From: Ophiobolus disseminans
Taxonomy: Eukaryota; Ascomycota; Dothideomycetes; Pleosporales; Phaeosphaeriaceae
Assembly (NCBI GenBank): GCA_010093685.1
Contig: MU006216.1
Coordinates: forward strand, 97,040-161,039
Direction of reading: 5' to 3'
Length of the DNA: 64,000 bases
This document shows, piece by piece, positions 54,105-64,000 of the stretch. Every line of letters starts with the position of its first letter. The first letter of the stretch is position 1. A program made the position numbers and the translations under genes. The notes below the pieces were generated by a model. It saw only the letters and a list, made by a program, of their open reading frames with translations, did not search any database and was not told the DNA's origin.

Positions 54105-54364
54105 GTTGATGCGTGAGCGTTACTGTCTGGAATCAGAGTAGGGACGGTCCTCGGAATCGGCTTTCGGTGGGTGGTTTGGTTGAGGTTGTGGTTGTTGGAG
54201 AGAAAGTGTCGGCAGGTTCGAGCTGCAGCTACGGAGTATGGAAAGTCGGGGTCGCGCTAGTGATGCATCACTAGCGCGGTGAACGTGCGCGAAATCTTGG
54301 CCAAAAATTTCTAGAAGGTGCAGACGGTGACCGAGGATTGCACATTTCACTGAATTTGGCCGAC
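54105..54364. promoter_or_regulatory. Bidirectional PRP5-ERB1 promoter with palindrome
   Basis: A 260-bp spacer between two divergent housekeeping genes. It contains a perfect 26-bp palindrome at 54253-54278 (half-site CGCGCTAGTGATG followed by its complement). The location, about 86 bp before the ERB1 ATG and 150 bp before the PRP5 ATG, fits a shared regulatory site, but no factor is assigned. Confidence 0.65.
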
Positions 54365-56695
54365 ATGTCTGTCAATCCGCGCAAGAGAAAGGTGGTCACG
54401 ATGCCGGCGCCCGCAGAGAGCGATTCCGACGAGGAGCTGGCGAATGGCTTGCTGGAAGGGATCCTGTCGCATTCGGAGGACGAGTCTGAGGATGGCATGG
54501 AGGAGGCCGATGATGATACCGACGCAAGCAGCGTGATCGAGGGGCTGTCTGACGGGGATGAGGAAGACGCGGAAGAGTCAGGTGACGAGGCCGAGGAGAT
54601 TCGACAGCAACTGCGACTTCTCAACACCTCGGACGGGTCGCTGCAGCGTAAAGTGGACACCGAGAACGGTGCCGACGGCGAGCTAGACGAGCAGGACGAG
54701 AGCCTCAAGCCGAACTACACCGTCACCACCGACGCGCACGGCCAGGTCCGCTACCTGTACAAGGAAATCGACCCCGTGTACGAGTCTGACGATTCCGACG
54801 CCGAGGCTGCGAACACCATCGGAGACATACCCCTCTCCTTCTACGACGAGTACCCGCACATTGGCTATGACATCAACGGAAAGAAGATCATGCGCCCGGC
54901 GAAGGGAGAGGCCCTGGACGCCCTGTTGGACAGCATCGACATACCCAAGGGCTGGACTGGCCTGACAGACCCCCAGACAGGAAAGCCACTGAACCTTTCA
55001 GACGAGGAGCTGAACGTGCTGAAGAGACTCACCCGCAACGAAGTCGTTGAAGATGGGTACGATCCATACCCCGAGATGGTGGCGTACTTTTCTGGGAGGC
55101 TGGAGGTCATGCCGCTGAGCGCTGCGCCAGAACCAAAACGACGCTTCATTCCCTCCAAGCACGAAGCGAAGAGAGTCATGAAGATTGTAAAGGCAATCAG
55201 GGAAGGTCGCATTCAGCCATACAAGCCCCCGGAGGAGCAAGAAGAGGACGAGCTAGTACATTATGATGTGTGGGCAGATGAGAAGCCCCGGCCCGAGCAT
55301 TCGATGCACATACCCGCTCCCAAGCTACCTCCTCCCGGCTATGAGGCAAGCTACCATCCACCGCCCGAGTACCTGCCGGACAAGGCTGAGCAAGACGCGT
55401 GGCTACAGGCGGACGAGGAAGACAGGGAAAGGGAGTTTTTACCCAAGAGCTACGAAGCATTGCGCAAGGTGCCAGGATACGAGACATTTGTCAAAGAGCG
55501 TTTTGAACGAAGTCTGGATCTTTACTTGGCCCCGCGAGTACGGAGAAACCGTCTGAACATTGACCCCGAGTCACTGCTGCCCAAGTTGCCAGATCCTGAG
55601 GATCTCAAGCCGTTCCCAACTACATGCGCAGCAATCTTCAGAGGAAAGGAAGGTCGCTTTCGATGTGTCTCTGTGGATCCGCAAGGCATTTTCGTTGCCA
55701 GCGGAGGCGATGACGGCTACGTTCGCATTTGGGAGCTTCTCACAGGACGCCAAGTTTGGAACGCGCGACTGTCAGAAGAAGAGGCCGTCGATGCTGTGCA
55801 ATGGAGACCAACTAAAGATGCCTCAGTGCTTGCTGCAGCCGCTGGAGAGCACGTGTATCTGATCGTTCCTTTTACGATACTATCACCAGATGTCGAGCAA
55901 GCTAGCCGCGACGTCCTCGATGCTGGTTGGGGCTATGCAGCTTCGAAACCAACAACTGCAACCAACGGCGAGGTACCAAAGCCACCTGGAAAGTGGAGTC
56001 GCCCAGGCTCACGATTCGAGAACAAGGGCATTCTTGTTCAAATCGAAGTGCGCTCTGCTGTCAAGGTCATCAACTGGCACAGACGCGGGGACTACTTTGC
56101 CACCGTTTCGCCGCGTGGTCAGAGCACCGCCGTCGCCATACACACTGTCTCCAAGCACCTCACCCAGCTCCCCTTCCGTCGCCTCAAAGGCATTGCTCAG
56201 ACCGCCCAATTTCATCCGTCCAAGGCCATCTTCTTTGTTGCCACCCGCAACACGATCCGCAGCTACGACCTCGCAAAGCAAGAGCTTGTCAAGATCCTGC
56301 AACCAGGTGCCAAGTGGATCTCCTCCATCGATGTACATCCTGGCGGCGACAACATCATCGTGGGTACTTACGACAAGCGACTTCTATGGCACGACCTCGA
56401 TCTCTCGAACAAGCCCTACAAAACCCTGCGTTTCCACAAGGAAGCTATCCGTGCTGTCAAGTTTCACCAAGGTGGCTTACCTCTATTTGCAGATGCCAGT
56501 GACGACGGCAGCCTGCAGATCTTCCATGGCAAGGTTGTGGACGATCTAATGGAGAACGCAACTATTGTGCCGTTGAAGGTTCTGAGAGGTCACAGGGTGA
56601 AGAACAGGCTCGGCGTAATGGGTCTGGACTGGCATCCGCGTGAACCATGGTGCGTCAGTGCTGGAGCCGATGGAACACTGAGGTTGTGGAATTAG
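54365..56695 (+). CDS. ERB1: Ribosome biogenesis protein ERB1 (BOP1)
   Basis: Erb1 works with Ytm1 and Nop7 (PeBoW) in nucleolar 60S maturation. Intronless, 776 residues from ATG at 54365 (MSVNPRKRKVVTMPAPAESD). An acidic N-terminus is followed by the BOP1 N-terminal domain (about residues 135-390), with DDSDAEAANTIGDIPLSFYD, EYPHIGYDINGKKIMRP, NEVVEDGYDPYPEMV and RRFIPSKHEAKRVMKIVKAI. The WD40 region (about 410-776) begins FRCVSVDPQGIFVASGGDDG and ends RVKNRLGVMGLDWHPREPW, GADGTLRLWN. All are close to Erb1/BOP1. Length is normal. A 27-nt in-frame extension upstream lacks an ATG, so 54365 is preferred. Confidence 0.95.
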   Translation: MSVNPRKRKVVTMPAPAESDSDEELANGLLEGILSHSEDESEDGMEEADDDTDASSVIEGLSDGDEEDAEESGDEAEEIRQQLRLLNTSDGSLQRKVDTENGADGELDEQDESLKPNYTVTTDAHGQVRYLYKEIDPVYESDDSDAEAANTIGDIPLSFYDEYPHIGYDINGKKIMRPAKGEALDALLDSIDIPKGWTGLTDPQTGKPLNLSDEELNVLKRLTRNEVVEDGYDPYPEMVAYFSGRLEVMPLSAAPEPKRRFIPSKHEAKRVMKIVKAIREGRIQPYKPPEEQEEDELVHYDVWADEKPRPEHSMHIPAPKLPPPGYEASYHPPPEYLPDKAEQDAWLQADEEDREREFLPKSYEALRKVPGYETFVKERFERSLDLYLAPRVRRNRLNIDPESLLPKLPDPEDLKPFPTTCAAIFRGKEGRFRCVSVDPQGIFVASGGDDGYVRIWELLTGRQVWNARLSEEEAVDAVQWRPTKDASVLAAAAGEHVYLIVPFTILSPDVEQASRDVLDAGWGYAASKPTTATNGEVPKPPGKWSRPGSRFENKGILVQIEVRSAVKVINWHRRGDYFATVSPRGQSTAVAIHTVSKHLTQLPFRRLKGIAQTAQFHPSKAIFFVATRNTIRSYDLAKQELVKILQPGAKWISSIDVHPGGDNIIVGTYDKRLLWHDLDLSNKPYKTLRFHKEAIRAVKFHQGGLPLFADASDDGSLQIFHGKVVDDLMENATIVPLKVLRGHRVKNRLGVMGLDWHPREPWCVSAGADGTLRLWN

Positions 56696-57354
56696 ATGGA
56701 CATGATACCAAGATAGCATTCAGCGGCGTTATAAGTCATGAATACAAATAAAAATTGCATTGTCAATGGAGCCTGGCTAGTTTCATAATATCGAGCAATT
56801 GGCGAAAATGCTAGTGGACGGATGTTGCCAGTCATGGGTCGTGGTTCTGTCGCTCCCCAACACCAACTCCATTTTCATGTGAACACACCTCGTCCTGCAT
56901 TCCAGCCTCTTCGGTCTGCGGCTAAATGGAGTGGTAGCTAAGGGAAAAAGGCCGCCTGTATTCAAATTGTTCAACACGTGCTCGCAAACGCCCTCAACAA
57001 TGACCGAGGTTGACCACTGTACCCTCGCACGTTGGCCCATCTGTTCTTGCTACGAGACGCACGCAACGCTCGAGAACCTAGCGCAATGTTTGGGGCGCCC
57101 ACGCCTTCGTCAGAGGCGATCCTATTCGAGGCGCTGTGGGCGCATAGATGTGCTATGGAGACAAAGTGGCCAATCAGATGGCGTTATCCCGCACATGCTC
57201 ACTTCTTGAGGGCAGGTCTGACTTGCGACACAAGAGCCCACGCGACACCCCAATACTGACCATGATGCCGAAACACTGCCTTTACAGTCCTCTCAACCCC
57301 TCTTGTGCAGGCTTTTTCTTTGAGCACAAGCTAGACACAGGTTGACAGCGACCC
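56696..57354. other. Intergenic between ERB1 and bHLH gene
   Basis: 659 bp without a supported gene. CTTGTGCAG at about 57302-57310 could be a 5'-UTR intron acceptor for the bHLH gene. Confidence 0.4.
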
Positions 57355-58689
57355 ATGAACGTGACAGCTGCTCGACCGATCATGCCGAAGCCTAGCTTTC
57401 CGCCCACACCTTCCGCGTCACTCGACCTCACGGGCAAGAATGCCGCAAATGCCCCTCAATTAGAGAATGGCTTCACCTTGCCACCCGCGGCTCTAAAAAG
57501 TAACAGAGGAAGCGTAGCCAGCTCATCAGCACCGTCCGAGAGTGCCTCCGATTCATCTTATCGACCCTTGTCGCCATCGTCACCAGTCGCATCATCCAAA
57601 CCCAGCAATGCGCGCAAACGCTCGAGTACGACTGCGCAGCAGAGCGTGGTCACCAAGGATGACTACTCCCTGCCTCCACCTCCTACTCGGTCGCACAAGA
57701 TCATCCAGATGAAGCCGAAGGACACTCAAGAGACGACCAAGGCGCGGCCTCAGACACAGAGTGCGAAAGCAACAACTATACCGAGTACCACGACTGGTAC
57801 GAAAAGGAAGCAGTCGAGCAACACAAGCGCAGCTGGGCGCAAGATTGCGAGGAAGACGGCGCACAGTCTGATCGAGCGGCGGAGAAGGTCGAAAATGAAT
57901 GAGGAATTCGGTGTGCTGAAGGACATGATCCCAGCATGTCGAGGACAAGAAATGCACAAGCTGGCTATTCTACAGGTAAGACTGTCTGAGCTTATTCCTT
58001 ATGCTCCATCTGTTGACGACTAAAAGGCATCAATTGAGTACATGCGATACTTGGAGACTTGTGTCGCAAACTTGAAGGCTGCAAATCGACGCGATTCACC
58101 CTCATCGGCCGTTTCGGAGACTGCTCCACCTCCACTGAGACGAATGCGCGATGAGGACGACGAGGAAGACGAAGACGAAGACGAGGAGATGGAAGACGCA
58201 GTGTCGCCAACATATGTCGACAGCACCATTCCCAAGTCGACATACCACGTCTCAGACCCTCCATCTGATCGCCGCAGTGTCTGTAGCCACTCTACCACAA
58301 CATCCCCTGCTATCTTGCCCCGCGATGATCGCGGGCACTACTCGGCAAACCCGTCCCCTGCGCTGCAGCCGTCAGATCCATATCATTACTCCCTTGGTTC
58401 GGCATCTATCCACTCCACTATTACGTCCCCATCTATCCACCCTTCGCCAGCCTTCAGCGCCCACACGCCTTCTGCGACTCTGTTTAGTAATCCTTTCCAC
58501 AACGGACCGCCTAGCACAGGACCTGTTGCTGCTCCTGGCTCGTCGCATGGAGCAGCTCCATTCTCTCTGGGTCCACCAGCCGACCGTGAAGACCACGAGG
58601 CTACCGAGGCCTTGTTGATGCTGAATACTGACCGGCGGAGTTGGAGTGGTGCACGAGGTATGAGCGTCAAGGACTTGTTGAGTGGATGA
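57355..58689 (+). CDS. bHLH transcription factor
   Basis: Exons 57355-57975 and 58027-58689 give 427 residues. The basic helix-loop-helix domain spans about residues 163-230: RKTAHSLIERRRRSKMNEEF (basic region and helix 1), then GVLKDMIPACRGQEMHKLAILQ, the 51-nt intron, and ASIEYMRYLETCVANLKAA (helix 2). The ERRRR and conserved Glu of the basic region indicate E-box binding. The intron splits helix 2. The rest is disordered: N-terminal Ser/Pro/Thr-rich, C-terminal acidic patch (DEDDEEDEDEDEE) and Ser/Pro-rich stretches. Nearest familiar relatives are Esc1-type and other single-bHLH fungal regulators; target genes are unknown. Confidence 0.85.
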
Positions 58690-60072
58690 ATGAGGTATAT
58701 AAGTCAATTGGTTAAATTATGAGGTGGAGAGACATGATACCATGAGATCTGGGAGGAATTTGTTTCAAGTATCGGCGCTGGAGGATATGTGCTGTCGTGC
58801 TTCATGCATTGTTTAATGCTCTTTTGACAACGAGGCCACGAAAAGTTTCCAATCAAGACCATACGCTTAACTCAAAGGCCTATATGGTCACCGATCTTGT
58901 TAGACAATACGTGTAATAGGTTTCAATTTCTGCGAAGATGTACCGAGAGGAGAGCCGATGAGCGAGTATGCGGACCTCGGACGCCGGCGTCCGACAATAC
59001 ATAAAGAAAGCCTTCCCACCACCGGCGCTCCAAAATGAAATGAAATACTCCGATCACCATGTTGATCGCTTACTTTTCTAACTCAACGGCCCTCTCTTTC
59101 TTGTGCATGCTGGCGCCGGCAACGGTAACAGCCACAGTGGAACATGCGGCCACCCAAGCGCCACACCTTCTTCGGTGCCACCTACCTCGTAACCTGAAAG
59201 CGACTTCATACCATACATGAAAGAGCGCTCTGCCTCTCACTTAGTACTCCTTCGTACCGACCATGACCGGATCGCACAACGAGGTCCGAGTATACGATGC
59301 GGCCGTAGCTCCAATGCGGCGTCTCGGTCCTCTACATCTGATGTGCGAGGGCAGCATTTGTAATGATGTACGAAAAAAAACTATTCGTACGTAAAGGCTA
59401 GGTGTTGTGCATTTCTCATCACTCTCATTGCTGTTTTCCATCGGTCTTTTCTCCAAGGGTATGTACAAGAGCTCGGACGGTGACTCGGGTATTCGTACAA
59501 TCGCCTTCGTACATCGAATGTGACGCAGGGTCACGAGATCCCGATGCGAGAGGATCTGACATGGCATTGGTTCGATCTTACAACCCTGGATGGATTGTGG
59601 ACGCAAATGCATCCACATGCAGTCAGCATAGTGAGAACAAGCTTCGCCATGATACTGCGGTCCATTCTACCCAGAGCGTTGCGTGCACACCGGATCAGCT
59701 CATCCTTGCACGAGTATCCGACACGAACATTTTGAAGTTCGACTCACGAGATGAGGGGAACACGACCCGGCCGTGCCCATCTCGCGCTTTCGTAAACGCC
59801 GTGCACCGAGCTGCCACACCTCGAAACAGCCTAGTCACCAGCGGAGATAGTGGCCAGACCCTCCGTTTGATGTCCGCCTACAGGCGCGGGTCAACTGCCG
59901 CTCCGACGACGCACCCTTTTATTATGTTTGCGTCTGCCCAGGTTTTCGGGTTTTGACATCGCTTCTACCAGGTTCAACAATTCGCCAAACAATAGTGGCA
60001 AGGCTAAGATCTTTAACAACTTGACTGGAGCACTTATAAAACGACAAGCGGAACCTGTAACAAATCAACACG
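58690..60072. other. Intergenic between bHLH gene and MFS gene
   Basis: 1.4 kb without a supported gene. An 18-bp perfect palindrome TCGGACGCCGGCGTCCGA lies at 58977-58994. The last stretch before 60073 should be the MFS promoter. Confidence 0.45.
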
Positions 60073-61825
60073 ATGACGACCGTATACGACCAGGGTCGGC
60101 ATTCGAGGAGCAGTTCGAGAACAAACATCCCAGATCTTGAGAAGGGCGAGGCGAGGCCTGAGAAGGAAGACGAAGAGATTATCCAAGATGGTGTACGCTT
60201 GCGCCCAACCGTCACGCAATCACGTGATACTGACATACATCCCAGGACGCACGACAAGCTGAAGAGGAGATCGGCACAGACCTCGAGAAACACCTGTCAA
60301 GAAAGAGTACGAAGAAAGACCAACTGCCACCAGAGAAGTACCCGCTCTCAGATCTCGACAACGACTTAGTTGGATGGGACCACCAAGACGACCCAACGAA
60401 TCCGCGAAACTTCCCACAGCGCAAGAAATGGACAACTCTCGGCATGGTCGCCGCCATCACGTTCCTGAGTCCCCTTGCCTCCTCCATCTTCGCCCCGGGC
60501 ATTCCCTTCGTCAACGCAGACTTCAACAACACGTCGCTCCTCCTCGGAGCATTTGCCGTCAGCGTGTATCTCCTTGGCTTCGCCGTAGGCCCACTGTTTC
60601 TGAGCCCGCTCTCCGAGATCTACGGTCGTTGCATAGTTCTGAATGTATCCAACGTGTTTTTCTGCGCCTTTACGCTGGGATGCGCGTTGGCTCCAAATCT
60701 GGGAGGCTTGATTACTATGCGGTTCTTCGCTGGACTCGGCGGCTCTGCTTGTCTTACGATTGGCACGGGTGTCATCGCTGATATGTTTGTGCCGCAAGAG
60801 CGTGGTAAAGCAGTTGCCATGTATTCGGTGGGTATCTTGTTCGGCCCCATCCTAGGTCCCATTTGTGGGGGCTTCGTTGCTCAACGCGCTGGGTGGCGAT
60901 GGGACATGTGGGTGTGTTTCATTGCCGGAGTCCTGCTCACCGTCGGACTCATCTTCTTCAACTCCGAAACATACCATCCCGTCCTCCTCCAGCGCAAGAC
61001 GAACAAACTTCGCAAAGAGCTCGGCCGCCCTGAACTTCAAAATATTATGACTTACAACAAGGATGCGGCAGCGCGCAGCCAATTCCAGATCCTGAAGCAC
61101 GGCATCGTTCGTCCGATGAGGATGCTCACGACTTCGCCTATCGTGCTTTTCTGTTCGCTCTACGTATCATTCCTCTTCGGCTTGCTCATCCTGCTCTTCA
61201 CTACAATCACACCAGTCTTTATCCAGACATACGGATGGTCACCTGAATTGACGGGTTTGGCTTATCTCGGCATCGGCATCGGCAACTTCATGGGCATCGC
61301 CATTGTGGCACGAACATCTGACGCGACTATTATCCGCCTGGCGAAGAAGAATAAGGGCGTGTATGAGCCGGAGATGCGCCTACCTCTTTGCGTCTTCTTT
61401 GGCCTGTTAATCCCGATTTCGCTGTTCATGTAAGTCCAACTTTTCCACATATGGTCAACTTGGTCATAGTATACTGACTCTCTTGCAGATACGGCTGGCT
61501 CACATTTTACCGCGTTCATTGGATCGGACCTATCATCGCACTCATCCCCTTCGGTCTCGGCCTCATGGGTATATTCGCACCGCTCCAAACCTACATGATC
61601 GACTGCTTCCCGCAATTCGCCGCCTCCGCCATCGCAGGCATGACTGTCCTACGTTGCTTGTTCGGCGCTCTACTCCCGCTTGCTGGACCCTCGATGTACG
61701 AGACGCTGGGTCTTGGGTGGGGAAATAGCATGCTAGGCTTCATCGCCGTGGCGTTTATCCCCGTTCCGGCACTGCTGTTCAAGTACGGCAAAGTCATTCG
61801 CGAGAGGTACCCGGTGAACTTGTAG
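60073..61825 (+). CDS. MFS transporter, DHA1 family
   Basis: A proton-driven exporter of the drug:H+ antiporter-1 type. Exons: 60073-60192, 60246-61429, 61489-61825, about 546 residues; the alternative donor at 60190 would break the frame. The hydrophilic N-terminus ends in WDHQDDPTNPRNFPQRKKW before TM1. Motifs include LSPLASSIFAPGI, GFAVGPLFLSPLSEIYGR (motif A region), FFAGLGGSACLTIGTGVIAD, VGILFGPILGPICGGF (motif C) and, in the second half, GWSPELTGLAYLGIGIGNF and PLQTYMIDCFPQFAASAIAG. Twelve membrane segments are implied. This subgroup includes many broad-specificity transporters, and the substrate cannot be deduced from the sequence. No biosynthetic genes are adjacent. Confidence 0.9.
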
Positions 61826-62315
61826 CGTGGAAGACGAGGTGTATTAGAAAAGGTTCGGATGTTTGTGTTCTAGAGATACCCAAAACTTGTATTGCATTGC
61901 GCTTATAATGTACGTATGGATTTTGTCTAATTAGTAGACGCATAGTTGCATTACTGCACCACCACTCATAATTTACTTGCATATCACTGCTTTCTAGCAT
62001 CATTTCCATAGCCACGGCTTTTGTGGCGGCGTACAATGGACCTACATTATCCGACATGGCAATAGCCAGCACTCGAGCAACAACAGTTCTGCTTTCGCAC
62101 CCCGAGCCTGTCTGTATGCGCAGCACTACCAGAAACCCCGCGCGAGGCCTGGAATCATGTGAAAATCTTCAGGCTCTAATGTCACGGAATGAACTGTTAA
62201 GCAGCAACGACATCACTTCTTCGTCGTATCGCATCTTGTGAGAGCGCCGTTCGATTCATATATGTACCATCCAACAAGCACTAAAATTTCCATCATACAC
62301 ACACCCCTCAATACT
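61826..62315. other. Intergenic, no supported gene
   Basis: 490 bp between the MFS gene and the small minus-strand gene. Nothing recognised. Confidence 0.4.
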
Positions 62316-62786
62316 TCACAAATCCCACTCCCCCTCCCTTTTCCTCCTCCACCCCAAAAACTCATCCCACCGACTCGCTCGCCGGCCATCATACACCGCT
62401 TCCCTGATACATGTCTCGCACTCCTGTGTCTCGTTGATGACTTGGGGAATGGCGCTGGTGGTGTAGTCGGGGCACTCGATTGTTAGGCCTGAGGGGCCCA
62501 GGATGGCGAGGCCTTTGCCGCAGTTGGTTGGGCGGCGGGATATGAGGGTGTGGCATGTTGGGCAGAGGGTGAGGGTGTAGTGGCACATTGTGGGGTGTGG
62601 GTGGGGGAGAGAGGGGGGAGTGGTGGTTTTGGGTAGGATGGGGGTGATGGTGGCGCGGGAATGTGAAGGGCGTGGTGTGTTGCATGGACATGAAATGGGT
62701 GGTGTGTTGCTTGGATATGAATATTGAGTGGATGGGTTCAAGATGCGTTTTAGTGAATAAATGTGTTCGTTGGAGTGGCCCGACAT
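62316..62786 (-). CDS. Small Cys-rich hypothetical protein
   Basis: A 156-residue frame. The C-terminal part, from the internal Met of MCHYTLTLCPTCHTLISRRP, carries a spaced Cys set (CHYTLTLCPTC, NCGKG, IECPDY, CETCIREAV) that suggests a small zinc-binding or disulphide protein common in filamentous fungi. The N-terminal 65 residues are low-complexity (Ser/Thr/Pro/His) and may be untranslated, so the true start could be the Met of MCHYT. No function is known. Confidence 0.5.
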   Translation of the reverse strand: MSGHSNEHIYSLKRILNPSTQYSYPSNTPPISCPCNTPRPSHSRATITPILPKTTTPPSLPHPHPTMCHYTLTLCPTCHTLISRRPTNCGKGLAILGPSGLTIECPDYTTSAIPQVINETQECETCIREAVYDGRRASRWDEFLGWRRKREGEWDL

Positions 62787-62881
62787 TGTGAGTTTGCGAT
62801 GTTGGAATTAGCACTTCATTGTATCATTTGTGATCGGTCAATGCCAGTCAATACCACTTCCCTATCACAAAGGATTGTTTC

Positions 62882-63306
62882 TTACACACCCTCCATCTTT
62901 GTCACATTGTGCATTTCCAAGTCGTTCTGCACGACGTTTTTGATGGTTGCACGCGCCTCGTTATTTGCCTGCGCTGGAGCGACAGCATCCTTTTTATCTG
63001 TAAGACGGGATTGGCCCTTCTTAGTGCTCCACAGTCGCAGCCCGTTGTCGCTGAACAGCACTTCAGTTTTCTCGATAGTTTTCCCGCTCATCTCAAAGTA
63101 AGGTAACCAAGATTAAATAATTTCAGCAAGGTAGAGCGCGTCGAAGACAATGAAGTGCCTCCATCAGATGTTGAGAAAGGCTAACGGGATAAACATACCA
63201 ATAGCGAAGTCTTTGTAGCATCAGTAGATAACTTCTCCGCAGAAGCCATAGCTCCGCTTTCCGACCCCGATGCCGCAGCATCTTCGTTAGTTGCTTGATC
63301 AGACAT
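62882..63306 (-). CDS. Small hypothetical two-exon gene
   Basis: Proposed exons (minus strand) 63306-63199 (MSDQATNEDAAASGSESGAM, continuing to KTSLL) and 63091-62882 (MSGKTIEKTEVLFSDNGLRL onward), joined in frame over a 107-nt GTATGT...TTTGAG intron, give 105 residues. The second exon has a compact hydrophilic sequence ending NVVQNDLEMHNVTKMEGV. No family recognised. The intron lacks an obvious branch site, so the two parts could also be one short gene beginning at 63091. Confidence 0.4.
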
Positions 63307-64000
63307 GCCAATGTCAGATAGTTATTGCTTAGTCTGCTGAAGCCACTGCGCTTTGTTCCAGCGATCAGAGGATGGTGAAGCGATAGCTACGCAAATGGGC
63401 AGTCGAGCCGAGTTCATGGGTAGAGAAAATTATCTGGGATGTGGGCATGATGTGAAGAACCATTCGTGAGCTGGGTGCAGCGTTGATTTGACGATCTGCG
63501 ACTTTCTGAACCTCGGAAGACTGATGCGACCTCAGAAAGCCAGGTTGTACGAAATCAATTCAAGGTGCAGAACAGTCGGTAGTAAAACTTACCTAGCTAC
63601 CATCTGCGTGTAAGAAACGTACTCTCGAGCGTTCGCAGTCAGCATCGAGATTGACGATTCAGTCGTCCTTAATTCGGCATGGCAGGGGCGAAAGTCTTCA
63701 CGTCATTGTGGTATAAAGTCTACATTGTTAGTGCGAAAGAAGCTGCACCATATCGAAAAAATAAAACTCTTGCAACTTCAAACACAAGTCTTTGGTGTCG
63801 AGGTAGTCTCTTGAGCCCTCTCAACAGTTCCACCCTTGCCACGCCATCGTTCGTGCCCCGCGCATTAGCGCCCGCTTAGTATATGTGTTCCTGCACACAC
63901 GCGAGGATGACTCAGGAGCATCTCACAAAATTAACTCCAGGGATTGTAGCTTTAGTCTATCAGAATTGTCAACATTGTATTGCAGTCAAATTTCAAATCT
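63307..64000. other. Terminal stretch, no supported gene
   Basis: 694 bp at the right edge with only short open frames. The window may end within an intergenic region. Confidence 0.4.

Noticed and set aside
60191..60258. Alternative first intron of the second MFS gene (donor GTGTAC, acceptor ACAAG)
   Set aside because: It keeps frame but uses a weaker acceptor; the GTACGC...TCCCAG pair at 60193-60245 is more typical.
1..64000. CRISPR array, operons, bacterial-type ribosome binding sites, telomeric repeats
   Set aside because: None were seen. The gene structure is clearly fungal nuclear, and neither edge shows TTAGGG-type repeats.

Overview
This window comes from the nuclear genome of a filamentous ascomycete (Pezizomycotina). 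The evidence is the short GT-AG introns (about 45-150 nt) with CTAAC/CTRAC-type branch points, HET-domain and NACHT-ankyrin proteins, Fot1/pogo-type transposases, a CYP52-clan P450, and a full set of ascomycete housekeeping proteins. The class is probably Dothideomycetes, but that is inference from general resemblance and was not tested by any search.

Layout. 0-18.5 kb is an accessory region. It holds a transposase stub, a NACHT-ankyrin NLR-like gene broken by a frameshift, an intact-looking Fot1-type transposase, a U2 spliceosomal snRNA gene (minus strand, about 8715-8902), a decayed TPR gene, a chimeric dead transposase with a small TIR element beside it, a CYP52-clan P450 inactivated by an 11-bp duplication and a mutated splice donor, and a large HET-domain gene. 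19-34 kb is a core block: DNA2 helicase-nuclease, a mitochondrial 2-oxodicarboxylate carrier, an Ssk2/SskB-type HOG-pathway MAPKKK and a DHA1 drug transporter. 34-46.7 kb is accessory again: a broken hypothetical gene, a second HET gene interrupted by a 123-bp mobile element whose other copy lies 2 kb downstream, a single-pass surface protein, a fungal-type protein kinase, a coiled-coil protein and a 4-kb gene-poor tract containing an AT-rich 423-bp element with inverted termini. 46.7-64 kb is core: an HMG-box factor, the GINS subunit PSF1, the splicing helicase PRP5, the ribosome-biogenesis factor ERB1, a bHLH factor, a second DHA1 transporter and two small genes.

Functional links. DNA2 and PSF1 act in DNA replication. 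PRP5 and U2 snRNA are direct partners in branch-site recognition. PRP5 and ERB1 are divergently transcribed from a 260-bp spacer that holds a perfect 26-bp palindrome. The accessory segments concentrate non-self-recognition genes (one NLR, two HET genes), and two of those three carry visible lesions.

The strongest observations are the footprint-perfect insertion in the HET gene (9-bp target duplication, reading frame continuous once the insert is removed), the near-identical ankyrin repeats of the NLR with variation confined to a few positions, and the doubly broken P450. No clearly new multi-gene system was seen. Exon boundaries were read by eye from splice signals and frame continuity and have no transcript support.
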